Shown here: positions 8,364 to 16,662 of the stretch, piece after piece
How the letters are laid out: every line of letters begins with the position of its first letter
Position numbering within the stretch: position 1 is the stretch's first letter
Program-made: the position numbers and the translations under genes
Assembly: GCA_963803845.1 (NCBI GenBank)
Contig: CAWDNZ010000004.1
Coordinates: forward strand, 682,001-746,000
Direction: 5' to 3'
DNA: 64,000 bases
DNA from: JABDIY01 sp963803845
Lineage (GTDB): Bacteria > Actinomycetota > Acidimicrobiia > Acidimicrobiales > SZUA-35
The notes under the pieces: generated by a model
The model's input: only the letters and a program-made list of their open reading frames with translations
Databases searched by the model: none
Told to the model about the DNA's origin: nothing

Positions 8364-9755
8364 CTAATCGAGCGTGGCGATGTAGGCGATGAGATTGTCG
8401 AGATCCTCATCGGTGAGACCGGGGAACGCAGGCATTCCCAGCAGGTCGTCTGGGGCCATGTCCTTCTGACTGGGGGCGTTACGAATCCAGCGCCGCAACT
8501 GCGCTCGGTTCCACCGCAGTACCCCGAGGCGGTCATCGTCCTCCGGGATCGCCTCGGGCAGGTTGTTGTACTGGGCGAGGTAGGCCTCGTTCTCCTCGCC
8601 TTTGTTCAGGTCGTTGTCGTTGGCATCGAGACCCACATAGGTGGAGAAAATAGCGCCCGCCATCACGGTACGGGTGGCAAAGTGGGTGAGGTTGGGGGCA
8701 GCTTTGGCAACCAGGGCGGCCTCAAAATCCCGCCCTTGACGATCAGCATCTCCCTCATTGCGGGCCCCGGTGTAGGTGGCGTCCTTGCCCAGCCCATCTT
8801 CCCAGATGATGTGGCAGCTGGCGCACTGTTGTTGGAAGGTCTCCCGGCCGGCGGCGGCTTCGGAGCCTTCCGGCGGAATGTCGGCAGTGGTGCTTTGATT
8901 GGCCAGCCACTCGTCGAACTCGGCGTCCGGGAGAGCGATCACATTCATCCGCATGCGAGCATGGGAAAGGCCACAGAACTCGGTGCACCAGCCGGTGTAT
9001 TCACCGGGGACGAACGCTTCGAGGTTCCACGTGTGCAACCGGCCTGGGACAGCGTCCCGCTTGCCATTGAGCCGAGGGATCCAGAACGAATGGATGACGT
9101 CACGAGACGTGATCGTGAGGTCGATCTGCTGTCCGGCGGGAATCACCATCTCATTGGCAACCGAGACGTCGTCGTCGTCGAGGGCGATCTCCAGCGGCCA
9201 TTCGGCGTCGTCGGGATCCCACACATCGGTGCTATTGACACCGTCACCGTCGAGGTCTTCAAAGAAGCCGTCGCAATCGATGTCGTAGCGGTATTCCCAC
9301 CACCACTGCTGGCCGATGACAAGCACGTCGAGGTCACCCTTGTCACCACAGGCAGCGACGCCACCTCCGGGCGTGTTCTTCTCTTCCAAGTCCCAGATGG
9401 CATACACAGTGAAAACGGAGATGAAGACCAGGAGCACAGCCGGAGCGGCGGTCCAACCCCATTCGAGCTTGGGATTGCCGTGGATCTGGGGCGGCAGGTC
9501 GTCGGGATCGTAGTCGTCGGGGTGCACTCGGTTCTTGATGGCCAGCCCGATGCCGCCACCCACCACCAGCACGCCGATCACGGCGGCGATCCAGAAGATC
9601 GGACCGATCAGCTTGTCGATCGACTCGGCCGCCGGACCTTCGGGGTTGAAGGTATTAAGGGGCTTTTCATCATCAGCACAGGCCGCTAGAAGCAGGCTGA
9701 GACCGACCGCTCCGGCGAGCGCTCGGGACTTTGCGCGTGATTTCACAATCTCCAT
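8364..9755 (-). CDS. ctaC: Cytochrome c oxidase subunit II with fused cytochrome c domain
   Basis: 463 residues from ATG at 9755; an upstream in-frame start at 9809 is possible but overlaps the previous gene. A lipoprotein signal ends in LLLAACADD. Two membrane helices follow, then the cupredoxin domain with the CuA site CTEFCGLSHARM and the helper motif RDVIHSFWIPRLNGKRD. The C-terminal third carries the heme c motif CASCH with a likely Met ligand in LGMPAFPGL, making this a caa3-type subunit. Odd: an acidic insertion in the CuA domain (DLDGDGVNSTD, DDDDVS) plus two extra cysteines, and a second acidic loop (DANDNDLNKGEENE) in the cytochrome domain. Confidence 0.95.
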   Translation of the reverse strand: MEIVKSRAKSRALAGAVGLSLLLAACADDEKPLNTFNPEGPAAESIDKLIGPIFWIAAVIGVLVVGGGIGLAIKNRVHPDDYDPDDLPPQIHGNPKLEWGWTAAPAVLLVFISVFTVYAIWDLEEKNTPGGGVAACGDKGDLDVLVIGQQWWWEYRYDIDCDGFFEDLDGDGVNSTDVWDPDDAEWPLEIALDDDDVSVANEMVIPAGQQIDLTITSRDVIHSFWIPRLNGKRDAVPGRLHTWNLEAFVPGEYTGWCTEFCGLSHARMRMNVIALPDAEFDEWLANQSTTADIPPEGSEAAAGRETFQQQCASCHIIWEDGLGKDATYTGARNEGDADRQGRDFEAALVAKAAPNLTHFATRTVMAGAIFSTYVGLDANDNDLNKGEENEAYLAQYNNLPEAIPEDDDRLGVLRWNRAQLRRWIRNAPSQKDMAPDDLLGMPAFPGLTDEDLDNLIAYIATLD

Positions 9756-9801
9756 GCTGTCACCGCCATCGACCGGTTCACAACTCGCGCCGAAAGAGGA
9801 T

Positions 9802-10605
9802 TCACTCATGGATCAACATCCCCTCTTCGCCAGATCCGCCGTCTTCGGAATGGTTCTCATCCTCGGGGTGCTCCAGCTCCCGCTCACCAGCGATCGCTCC
9901 TACGACTCCGCCGCCGATGATCACTACGGCAAGGGCGGCAACCGCGGCGGAAATGAAGCGGCGGGGGGCATCGGTTTGGGTGAGTACCACTGCCGTCCCG
10001 AAGATCGCCGTGGCCACCAGGCCACCAGCGACGACCGCGCCGGTCTTTGAGACAGCGAGAAAGATCCGCGAAATCCCGATCATCGTGGCAGCGATACCGA
10101 GGGCGCCAAGCATGGGAATCTCGATAGGGCCGAGCATACGGTCCTTCACGTCACGGTTGGTAGCCGGGTCACCGGTGGCCCGATCTGACCACGTAAGCGC
10201 CAGCCATTCGATGGCTACAACGATGAGGACGGCAATGCCCAGATAAAGGAACACCGCAGAGATGGCGACGCCCAGCATGAGACAAGCGGCGCCGAATGCG
10301 CTGAGAGCCCCCCAATAGGACGGAGCGGTGGGCGGGGTCACTTGCGGGACGTTGTCGGTCCCTGCCAGGCGAGCGAGGGTTTCGGCCTCGCCATCCCTGG
10401 TGACGAAAAGAACGCCGGCCAAGACGGCGGTGACCATGAACGCGCCCATCAGCAGGGTGTAGCCAAGGTGTTCGCCAACACCGCCCTTATAGCCAAAGGA
10501 CGCCACGCCCACGATGTCACCGCCGGTGATTAGCCCATAAAGAATGGCTCCACCCCAGGCGATGAGAGAAACCCCGATCAGATATTTGGGACCCCAAGTG
10601 AACAC
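9802..10605 (-). CDS. Unrecognised multi-pass membrane protein of the oxidase operon
   Basis: 267 residues from GTG at 10605, which has GAGGG about 9 bases upstream; the in-frame codon at 10659 lies inside the previous gene. About seven hydrophobic segments are visible, starting with FTWGPKYLIGVSLIAWGGAI. A middle hydrophilic stretch has TPPTAPSYW, similar in style to oxidase subunit tails, and the C-terminus is acidic (GERELEHPEDEN). I do not recognise the family. It lies 10 bases after the subunit-III-like gene and 46 bases before ctaC, so it probably belongs to the same membrane complex or its assembly. Confidence 0.7.
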   Translation of the reverse strand: MFTWGPKYLIGVSLIAWGGAILYGLITGGDIVGVASFGYKGGVGEHLGYTLLMGAFMVTAVLAGVLFVTRDGEAETLARLAGTDNVPQVTPPTAPSYWGALSAFGAACLMLGVAISAVFLYLGIAVLIVVAIEWLALTWSDRATGDPATNRDVKDRMLGPIEIPMLGALGIAATMIGISRIFLAVSKTGAVVAGGLVATAIFGTAVVLTQTDAPRRFISAAVAALAVVIIGGGVVGAIAGERELEHPEDENHSEDGGSGEEGMLIHE

Positions 10606-10615
10606 GCTCAGACCC

Positions 10616-11251
10616 TCATTTCGTGATGTAGATGGCGAACCACATAACGAGGTACGCACCGTAGGTGGTCATCCAGAACATTGTTGACCCGTAGAGACCT
10701 TCGAGATCCCGGGAGCTGTATTGCCCGCCGAGGGAGCGAAGCCCGGTCAAGGCCAGATACCCCATGGCAACCAGGGTCATCACGATGTGCGAGCCGATGA
10801 TTCCATAGAACAGGGGCGGGCGCTGTAAGAGGTCCAACTCGTTATCACCGGTGGGATAAAGAGGCATGTCCATCAACGAGAGCAAGTACCCGGTCTGAGC
10901 GATGTAGGCGAACCCCAGCACCATCACGAGGCCGATGGCGATGTAGGTGTTGGCTCGGTCGTCGTTCCGCATCGAAAACACGGCCCAAATCACTGCGGTG
11001 GAGGCCAGGCTCCACGTTGCCAACATCATGTTGGGCTGAGTAAGGGGGATGACAACACCGCTCGGCAACCAAGTTTCGCCGGTGGCGATCACATCCTGAC
11101 GGAAGCCAACGTAAAGCCCGATCAGCGCCAGGAAACCCATGAAGGTTGCCGCCGAGGCCAGGGAGGTGCCCACCAAAAGCATGCGGGGCCGCACCGCCTC
11201 TGCGGGCGGAGACGTACTGCCAATGGTGGGACGTATCGAAATGTCGGTCAT
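10616..11251 (-). CDS. Divergent heme-copper oxidase subunit III-like protein
   Basis: 211 residues with about five helices. The C-terminal half resembles ctaE of this operon (GSHIVMTLVAMGYLALTG, then a final helix pair), but the usual YWHFVDIVW is replaced by MFWMTTYGAYLVMW, so the conserved His/Asp are missing. The start overlaps the stop of the subunit-I-like gene by 4 bases (ATGA), implying coupled translation. It is therefore best read as the partner of that metal-free subunit I paralogue rather than of ctaD. The family call is firm in outline; the function is inferred. Confidence 0.75.
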   Translation of the reverse strand: MTDISIRPTIGSTSPPAEAVRPRMLLVGTSLASAATFMGFLALIGLYVGFRQDVIATGETWLPSGVVIPLTQPNMMLATWSLASTAVIWAVFSMRNDDRANTYIAIGLVMVLGFAYIAQTGYLLSLMDMPLYPTGDNELDLLQRPPLFYGIIGSHIVMTLVAMGYLALTGLRSLGGQYSSRDLEGLYGSTMFWMTTYGAYLVMWFAIYITK

Positions 11252-12888
11252 GCCGTTACCTCTTCAGGAATCGGTGTGCTGGTGGCCGGTGAGAGGTCCA
11301 TGTGATCCAGCGGGGATGCCGACTTGACCACCGGCTGGCTTTCAAAGTTGGCAAACGGCGGGGGCGAGTGCGTCAGCCACTCCAGCGTTCGACCCGACCA
11401 TGGCTCGGCCACAGAACCCCGCCCGATGACTCCGGACATCGCAGTATTCACCAGGGCCAACGCCACCCCGGCCGCAGCTGCGGCCACGCCGGCCACAACC
11501 AGGATGTTGCCGATCGTCACCAGGCTGGCATCGAGATCGGCGACCGCCGGCAGCGCCGGCTGATCACCCAGACCGCCCAGAACCTCTCCCGCTGCCCAAA
11601 CAGTCCCGCCGCCGGCGAGGGCGAGAAGAGCCAGTGACCCGCCACCCTCATTCATCTGGTGACCCCAGATCTTGTGACCCCAGTGCTGCAATCCAGCAAC
11701 GCCGCCAACAAGAGCGGCGGTCACGATGACCGCAGTGACCCCGGCATTAAATGTGGTGCCGTTGACCGTGAGTACTTCCGGCACGTTGGGTGTGCGATCG
11801 GCGAGCGTTGCGAAGAAGCCAACGATCGGCTCGATCGCACCCAACAGCGCCAAGGTGGCGCCGCCGAGAGCCAGCAGGCCGCTGGTCAGGCCGGCCAGAA
11901 GGGGAACCCGGAACGCCGGCGTTCCACCCCGCAGACTTTCGCCGCCTAGCGCTAACGCGCCCAAGAGGGGAAGCACCGACTCCAGTAGCCCGATCACCAT
12001 GAACGCATTGTTGAAGTCCACCGGACCCCGACGACCACCGAAGGCTGTGACGCTGGCGCCGAATGCGGTGAGACCCAGTAGACCGATCAGCACCAGCGCG
12101 GAGCGGTGGAATCGAAGCGGCCGACCGGTGTGGACACCGATGATGTCCAGTGCGATTCCGAGCGTCGGGATGATCAGCCAGTAGACCGACGGTGCCAGCG
12201 TGATCGAGTCCATGACCGACGCAAGCGGGGTTGTCTCCACGATGGGTATGTAGCCCCCGCGAACGTCGATGAAGGCAATCACGAGCTGGGCCATCTGCAC
12301 CGGCAACGCCAAAATCCCCAGAAGTGCGAAGACCAGGTAGCTCCAGGACGTGAGCGGCACCATTTCCAGCGTCATCCCGGGCGCTCGAGCACCGAGAACC
12401 GTGGAGGCTATGCAGATCAGCGCCCAGACCAGTGCGAACAACATGCCGCCCAACGCCACGGCCCAGAGCGTCACGAAGTCCACTCGTCCACCGCCGGGCC
12501 CACCGTTGCCGATGTAGGAGGCAACCACCATCAGCAACGAGGTGGCCCATACCCAGAATGCGGCGGTGGCGCCACGGGGGAACGCGATGGTGTTGGCTCC
12601 CACCTGAAGCGGGACGATGAAGGTCCCGATGCCCACCAGGACCGCCGCCACGCCGCCGAAGATCAGCAGGTCTCGGCTGAGCGACCAGACCTGGACGAAC
12701 TCATCGAGATCCTCGAACAGGGCGATCGATCCGGCATCGAGCTGTTCCAACGCCGTAAGGAGGCGGAGCACAAGAGCTGCCGCGGCCACAGCAAGCCCGC
12801 TGAAAATCCACAGCCGCCCCACTGTTTTGTGGTCGCCTGTGCCCAGTGTTCTATCGACCACACCGGTTGAAGCAAGTTCGTTAGACAT
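11248..12888 (-). CDS. Heme-copper oxidase subunit I paralogue lacking all metal ligands
   Basis: 546 residues, about 12-14 membrane helices. It aligns with ctaD of this operon at the N-terminus (GTGDHKTVGRLW against TTVDHKKIGIMY), at VPLQVGA-N-IAFPR and at KIWGHQMNE (against KAFGYKLNE). Yet every catalytic ligand is gone. The heme a His of TMHGT is Ser (SLSRD). The CuB His of GHPEVY is Ala (LAPSVY, Tyr kept). The HH pair of WAHHMF is absent. The VAHFHYV pair aligns with NAGVTAV. It cannot bind heme a or CuB in the usual way. As first gene of the oxidase operon it may be a structural or regulatory partner; the role is unknown. Confidence 0.82.
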   Translation of the reverse strand: MSNELASTGVVDRTLGTGDHKTVGRLWIFSGLAVAAAALVLRLLTALEQLDAGSIALFEDLDEFVQVWSLSRDLLIFGGVAAVLVGIGTFIVPLQVGANTIAFPRGATAAFWVWATSLLMVVASYIGNGGPGGGRVDFVTLWAVALGGMLFALVWALICIASTVLGARAPGMTLEMVPLTSWSYLVFALLGILALPVQMAQLVIAFIDVRGGYIPIVETTPLASVMDSITLAPSVYWLIIPTLGIALDIIGVHTGRPLRFHRSALVLIGLLGLTAFGASVTAFGGRRGPVDFNNAFMVIGLLESVLPLLGALALGGESLRGGTPAFRVPLLAGLTSGLLALGGATLALLGAIEPIVGFFATLADRTPNVPEVLTVNGTTFNAGVTAVIVTAALVGGVAGLQHWGHKIWGHQMNEGGGSLALLALAGGGTVWAAGEVLGGLGDQPALPAVADLDASLVTIGNILVVAGVAAAAAGVALALVNTAMSGVIGRGSVAEPWSGRTLEWLTHSPPPFANFESQPVVKSASPLDHMDLSPATSTPIPEEVTA

Positions 12889-13065
12889 TAAACGTGGAAC
12901 CTCTACGCATCCATGGGGCGCGTCCAGCAGGACGGTGGCCAGAGTCGGCCCACACTGTAACGCCCCACGTCTCTACTAACGAACTTTGAAACCATCACAC
13001 TTTCACACGATTAGATTATTGGCGTTCCACATGTGACCGAATGCGCCAGGGATTCTGTCGGAAGA
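12889..13065. promoter_or_regulatory. Probable promoter region of the oxidase operon
   Basis: 177 bases between the first gene of the oxidase operon and the 3' end of ctaB. The part near 12995-13030 is AT-rich compared with its surroundings. It holds a direct repeat TCACAC at 12995-13000 and 13003-13008 and an 8-base palindrome CACATGTG near 13028. These could be regulator sites, but no consensus match is certain. No gene is visible here. Confidence 0.35.
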
Positions 13066-13959
13066 TCACAGCAATAGCACATCGAGCGCCATGGCCGCAA
13101 AGACCACGGTGAGGTGGGTGATGCTAAAGGCGAAATAACGGATGGCCTTCTTGTCCAGCGCAGCTTCGTCGTTCTCTCGCCAGAGGTCGACGGCGCCATA
13201 GATGAACCACACACCGATGACGATCGAGGCCAACCCGTAAATCCAGCCCAGGCCCGCAACCGGCCAGAGGACAAGGGTGGCCACGAAGACCAAGACGGAA
13301 TACAACACGATCTGAACCGCCGTCTTCTTGCGACCGTCCACCACCGGCATCATCGGTACCGAAGCTGCGGCATAGTCGCCTTTGTAGCGGATCGCCAGCG
13401 CCCAGAAGTGAGGCGGCGTCCAGAGGAAGACGATGAGGAACATCAGCCAGGGGGCCCAACCAAGTGACCCGGTCACGGCCGCCCAGCCGATCAGCGCCGG
13501 GGCCGCCCCGGCGGCACCACCGATCACGATGTTATGTTTCGAGGTTCGCTTGAGTCCCAGCGTGTAGACGAACACATAGAAAAGGCAGGCGGCTAATGCC
13601 AATCCGGCGGCGAGCAGGTTTACTGCCACTGCGAGGAACACCACGGCGAGGATCTCGATGCCAATCGCGAACACCAGTGCTTCGGTTGGTTGCACCTCGC
13701 CGGTGACGAGGGGTCGCCCCGCCGTGCGCTCCATCTCCGCATCGATGTCGCGGTCGATGTACATATTGATCGCATTGGCGCCACCGGCCGAGAGCGTTCC
13801 GCCTGCCACGGTTGCCAACATGAGCCACAACGAAGGAAGACCGCCGTTGGCCACGATCATGGCCGGAACCGTGGAGACGAGGAGGAGCTCGATAATTCGC
13901 GGTTTGGTCAACGCAATGAAAGCGCTCGCGCGGGAACGGGTAGGAGCGGTTGCGAGCAC
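13066..13959 (-). CDS. ctaB: Heme O synthase (protoheme IX farnesyltransferase)
   Basis: 297 residues, UbiA-type prenyltransferase with about nine helices. The first Asp-rich motif is NMYIDRDIDAEMERT, the conserved TKPRIIELLL is near the N-terminus, and the second motif region is WTPPHFWALAIRYKGDY. It farnesylates heme b to heme o, the precursor of heme a for CtaD. GTG start at 13959 with TAGCCT exactly 6 bases upstream and no Shine-Dalgarno (leaderless). Divergent from ctaA. Confidence 0.95.
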   Translation of the reverse strand: MLATAPTRSRASAFIALTKPRIIELLLVSTVPAMIVANGGLPSLWLMLATVAGGTLSAGGANAINMYIDRDIDAEMERTAGRPLVTGEVQPTEALVFAIGIEILAVVFLAVAVNLLAAGLALAACLFYVFVYTLGLKRTSKHNIVIGGAAGAAPALIGWAAVTGSLGWAPWLMFLIVFLWTPPHFWALAIRYKGDYAAASVPMMPVVDGRKKTAVQIVLYSVLVFVATLVLWPVAGLGWIYGLASIVIGVWFIYGAVDLWRENDEAALDKKAIRYFAFSITHLTVVFAAMALDVLLL

Positions 13960-14072
13960 CGGCCCAGGCTACCGGCGTGGTTGCCGCTCTTGGAAGACGG
14001 GTCACTCTGGCGCCTCGCCCCTCCTCGGCGCCCGCTCCGCCGTATGGATCCTGTCTGGCATACGATGAGTGC

Positions 14073-14996
14073 GTGGTGTCGAACGTGCGCATCTCGCCCA
14101 ACGCTTATCGCAAGGTGGTCATGGGGGCTGGCATCATGCTCGCCGTCATCGTCGTGTCTGGGGCCGCGGTTCGCCTGACCTCGAGCGGTTTGGGGTGTGA
14201 GGACTGGCCAACCTGCACAGAAGACTCGTTGGCCCCCGAATGGTCATTCCATGCCTGGGTCGAGTTTGGCAATCGACTTTTCACCGGCGTGGTTTCGGCG
14301 GCCGTTATCGCCGCAGTGCTCGCCGCTCATTTTCGAACCCCACGCGATCGGCGTCTGGTCCTCTTGGCAGGTGGGCTCGTGCTGGGAGTCCTCGCCCAAA
14401 TTCTTGTGGGAGCTGCGGTCGTGCTGCTCGAATTGTCGCCAGTGTCGGTCACGGCACATTTCTTGATCTCGATGCTGCTGCTCGCCAACGCCGTCGTCTT
14501 GTATCGGACCGCGAGCACCACAGATCACACCACAGCACCGGGTGTGCCGCCGTGGGCTCGTTTCGGACACCTGGCGCTGGGAGCGGCCGTTCTCATCAGC
14601 GGGACCGTGGTCACCGGTACCGGCCCCAACAGCGGTGACGTTCGCGCCAATCGCCTCCCCTTCGACCTGGGAGCAGTGGCCAGGGTGCACAGTGTCATAG
14701 TGTGGGCGTTCCTGGCCGCTACGGTCGCCCTGGCGGTGGCGCTTCGAGGGATTCCGGCGCTGCGGCGCACCATGCAAGTGCTCGTGGTAGCTCTGCTGGT
14801 GCAGGGGGCCATCGGATACGCGCAGTACTTCACCGGCGTACCACCACTGCTCGTGCAGCTACATGTCACCGGATCAATCGTGGTCTGGTGCGCCAGCGTC
14901 TGGTTCTTCCTGGTGTCTGGCGGTGTCGGCGCAACCGACAAATCTCTTCGCGGCGCCGCCCCGGCACCGTTGGTCTCGTCGGGGGTCCGGCCATGA
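14073..14996 (+). CDS. ctaA: Heme A synthase
   Basis: 307 residues from GTG at 14073. The -10 box TACGAT at 14061-14066, six bases before it, makes this leaderless start better than the in-frame codon at 13950. Eight helices. Heme-binding histidines are seen in FHAWVEFGNRLFTG, VTAHFLISM, RVHSVIVW and QLHVTGSIVVW. A Cys pair is in GLGCEDWPTC. It converts heme o to heme a for the aa3 oxidase. The stop overlaps the clpS start by 4 bases. Confidence 0.94.
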   Translation: MVSNVRISPNAYRKVVMGAGIMLAVIVVSGAAVRLTSSGLGCEDWPTCTEDSLAPEWSFHAWVEFGNRLFTGVVSAAVIAAVLAAHFRTPRDRRLVLLAGGLVLGVLAQILVGAAVVLLELSPVSVTAHFLISMLLLANAVVLYRTASTTDHTTAPGVPPWARFGHLALGAAVLISGTVVTGTGPNSGDVRANRLPFDLGAVARVHSVIVWAFLAATVALAVALRGIPALRRTMQVLVVALLVQGAIGYAQYFTGVPPLLVQLHVTGSIVVWCASVWFFLVSGGVGATDKSLRGAAPAPLVSSGVRP

Positions 14997-15286
14997 GCGC
15001 GCCATTGGAAGTTGCCGACCCGAGCGTCGTGACCGACGAGGACGTGGAGGTGGACCGTCCATGGCAGGTGATCGTATGGAACGACCCCATCAACCTGATG
15101 TCCTACGTGACCCTCATTTTTCAGAAGGTCCTGGGCTGCAGCTTGGAACGGGCCACCAAATTGATGCTCGACGTTCATGAAAAGGGCCGAGCGGTGGTGA
15201 GCGGCGGGACCCGTGCTGAGGCGGAAAGCGACGTTCACAAGTTTCACGCACACGGGCTGTGGGCCACGATGGAACACGCCGACTAG
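14993..15286 (+). CDS. clpS: ClpS, ATP-dependent Clp protease adaptor
   Basis: 97 residues. The core motif WQVIVWNDPINLMSYVTLIF and the later LDVHEKGRAVVSGG match ClpS, which binds N-degron substrates and hands them to ClpA/ClpC with ClpP. The start ATG overlaps the ctaA stop (ATGA) and the stop abuts the DUF2017 start, so the three genes are co-transcribed. The clpS-DUF2017 pair is common in Actinobacteria. Confidence 0.95.
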   Translation: MSAPLEVADPSVVTDEDVEVDRPWQVIVWNDPINLMSYVTLIFQKVLGCSLERATKLMLDVHEKGRAVVSGGTRAEAESDVHKFHAHGLWATMEHAD

Positions 15287-15790
15287 ATGGCCAGCGCGTA
15301 CTTACTCATCGCTCGGGTCGCCGAAGACCGCTATGTCTTCGATGTCCCCTCGTGGCTTCGCCAGGCGGTCCTGGCACTAGCGGAGGAATTGGATGACGAA
15401 CTGGACGGTGATCACCCCGTCTTCCAGCGATTGTTCCCCACCGCCTACCCCGACGACCCCGAGAAGGACGCCGGCTATCAAATCCTGGCCCGAGGCGAAC
15501 TCATCGAGACGCGGCATTCGGCGATCGACACCGTTCGGGCTTCGGCCGATGCTGACGAGCTCGACGGGGAATCCCTCGATGCGTGGATGCGGGTGGTAAA
15601 CGATCTCCGTCTGGTGCTTGGCACGCATATGGATCTCTCCGAGGATGACCGATGGAAGCCGCGTGCAGACGACGAGGGCTACTACGCGACGTACGAAGCC
15701 TTCAGCTTGTTGCTCCAGAGCATCGTGGAGGCTCAGATGGACTTCGAGGATGAGGATCTCCCCGCTCCCGAGGATCAAGACGACCAGTGA
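15287..15790 (+). CDS. DUF2017 family protein
   Basis: 167 residues, acidic, soluble. It starts on the base after the clpS stop. Features include FQRLFPTAYPDDPEKDAGYQ and a C-terminal EAFSLLLQSIVEAQMDFEDE. DUF2017 is a family of unknown function found next to clpS in Actinobacteria, where a role around Clp-dependent proteolysis is likely from context alone. Confidence 0.85.
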   Translation: MASAYLLIARVAEDRYVFDVPSWLRQAVLALAEELDDELDGDHPVFQRLFPTAYPDDPEKDAGYQILARGELIETRHSAIDTVRASADADELDGESLDAWMRVVNDLRLVLGTHMDLSEDDRWKPRADDEGYYATYEAFSLLLQSIVEAQMDFEDEDLPAPEDQDDQ

Positions 15791-15855
15791 GCTGACCACT
15801 TCGGAAAATAGGGTTGTGAGTTGAGGTAGCGATGCTACGATGATCCAGCCCTCAG

Positions 15856-15928
15856 GCCCCCATCGTTCAGCGGCCTAGGACTCTGCCCTTTCACGGCAGC
15901 AACACGGGTTCGAATCCCGTTGGGGGTA
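15856..15928 (+). tRNA. tRNA-Glu(TTC)
   Basis: 73 bases with acceptor GCCCCCA/TGGGGGT, anticodon loop CTTTCAC (anticodon TTC) and T-loop GGTTCGAATCC. CCA is not encoded. First of three tRNAs in a row. Confidence 0.95.
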
Positions 15929-15953
15929 CGCAGCCAGCTTGCTGGTCAATGTA

Positions 15954-16028
15954 GGTCCCGTGGTGCAGCCTGGAGTGCACGCCGCCCTGTCAAGGCGGAG
16001 GTCGCGAGTTCAAATCTCGTCGGGACCG
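15954..16028 (+). tRNA. tRNA-Asp(GTC)
   Basis: 75 bases with acceptor GGTCCCG/CGGGACC, anticodon stem GCCGC and loop CTGTCAA (anticodon GTC), T-loop AGTTCAAATCT. CCA is not encoded. Confidence 0.95.
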
Positions 16029-16063
16029 CTTCAATTTTCTCAGCTCAGCGAGCGACACGGTTT

Positions 16064-16136
16064 GGTCGGGTAGCTCAGTCGGCAGAGCGACCGCCTGAAA
16101 AGCGGTAGGTCACCGGATCGACGCCGGTCCCGACCA
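16064..16136 (+). tRNA. tRNA-Phe(GAA)
   Basis: 73 bases with acceptor GGTCGGG/CCCGACC, anticodon loop CTGAAAA (anticodon GAA). CCA is not encoded. Last of the Glu-Asp-Phe cluster and followed by a strong terminator. Confidence 0.95.
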
Positions 16137-16141
16137 CACTG

Positions 16142-16178
16142 CAAACCAGCGCCTCCGGGCGCTGGTTTGTTTGTTTTG
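16142..16178 (+). terminator. Rho-independent terminator after the tRNA cluster
   Basis: Perfect 12-bp stem (16142-16153 with 16158-16169) closed by the tetraloop TCCG and followed by a T-rich tail (TTTGTTTT). It ends transcription of the three tRNAs just before the next gene's own promoter. Confidence 0.9.
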
Positions 16179-16216
16179 CCGATCAAGTCGCTGCACAATC
16201 ACGACGGCCACGTATC

Positions 16217-16222
16217 TATACT
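16217..16222 (+). promoter_or_regulatory. -10 box TATACT of a leaderless gene
   Basis: TATACT lies six bases before the ATG at 16229 and there is no Shine-Dalgarno. It is the closest match to the TATAAT consensus among the leaderless starts in this window. Confidence 0.7.
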
Positions 16223-16228
16223 TTCCAA

Positions 16229-16642
16229 ATGGCGCCGTCGAAAAAACCTATGTCAAATGACCATAAAGCCGCTTTGAACGAGGGTCGACAGCAGGGCAGA
16301 ATCGTACGCACATATCTTGAAGGTTTGGATGCCACCCGCCCCAAGAGAGGGCGAAAAAGGACCAAGGAGACGGTCGCCAAGCGGATCGACGCCATCGAGA
16401 TTGAAATGGAACGAGCCCAACCTCTCCGCAAGCTGGAGATGATCCAGGAACGGATCGATCTTCAGGAGGAGCTGGCGAAATTCGACACAACAGTGGACAT
16501 CGCCGCATTGGAGAAAGAATTCATCGGCGTGGCCAAGTCTTACGCTGAGCGGAAGGGCATTTCCTACGCAGCCTTCCGGGAACTCGGCATCGAGGCTGCG
16601 GTGTTGAAGAAAGCCGGGATCAGCAGGGCCGTCCACAAATAG
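16229..16642 (+). CDS. Conserved actinobacterial protein of unknown function
   Basis: 137 residues, highly basic in the first half (RPKRGRKRTKETVAKRID) and with a predicted alpha-helical/coiled-coil middle (about residues 48-85). The C-terminal part (VAKSYAERKGISYAAFRELG) looks like a small helical, perhaps DNA-binding, fold. Similar proteins occur across Actinobacteria without a known function. The leaderless ATG is supported by the TATACT box. It lies between the tRNA cluster and the convergent purB. Confidence 0.7.
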   Translation: MAPSKKPMSNDHKAALNEGRQQGRIVRTYLEGLDATRPKRGRKRTKETVAKRIDAIEIEMERAQPLRKLEMIQERIDLQEELAKFDTTVDIAALEKEFIGVAKSYAERKGISYAAFRELGIEAAVLKKAGISRAVHK

Positions 16643-16662
16643 GCCGGGAACATCCGGTGGGC

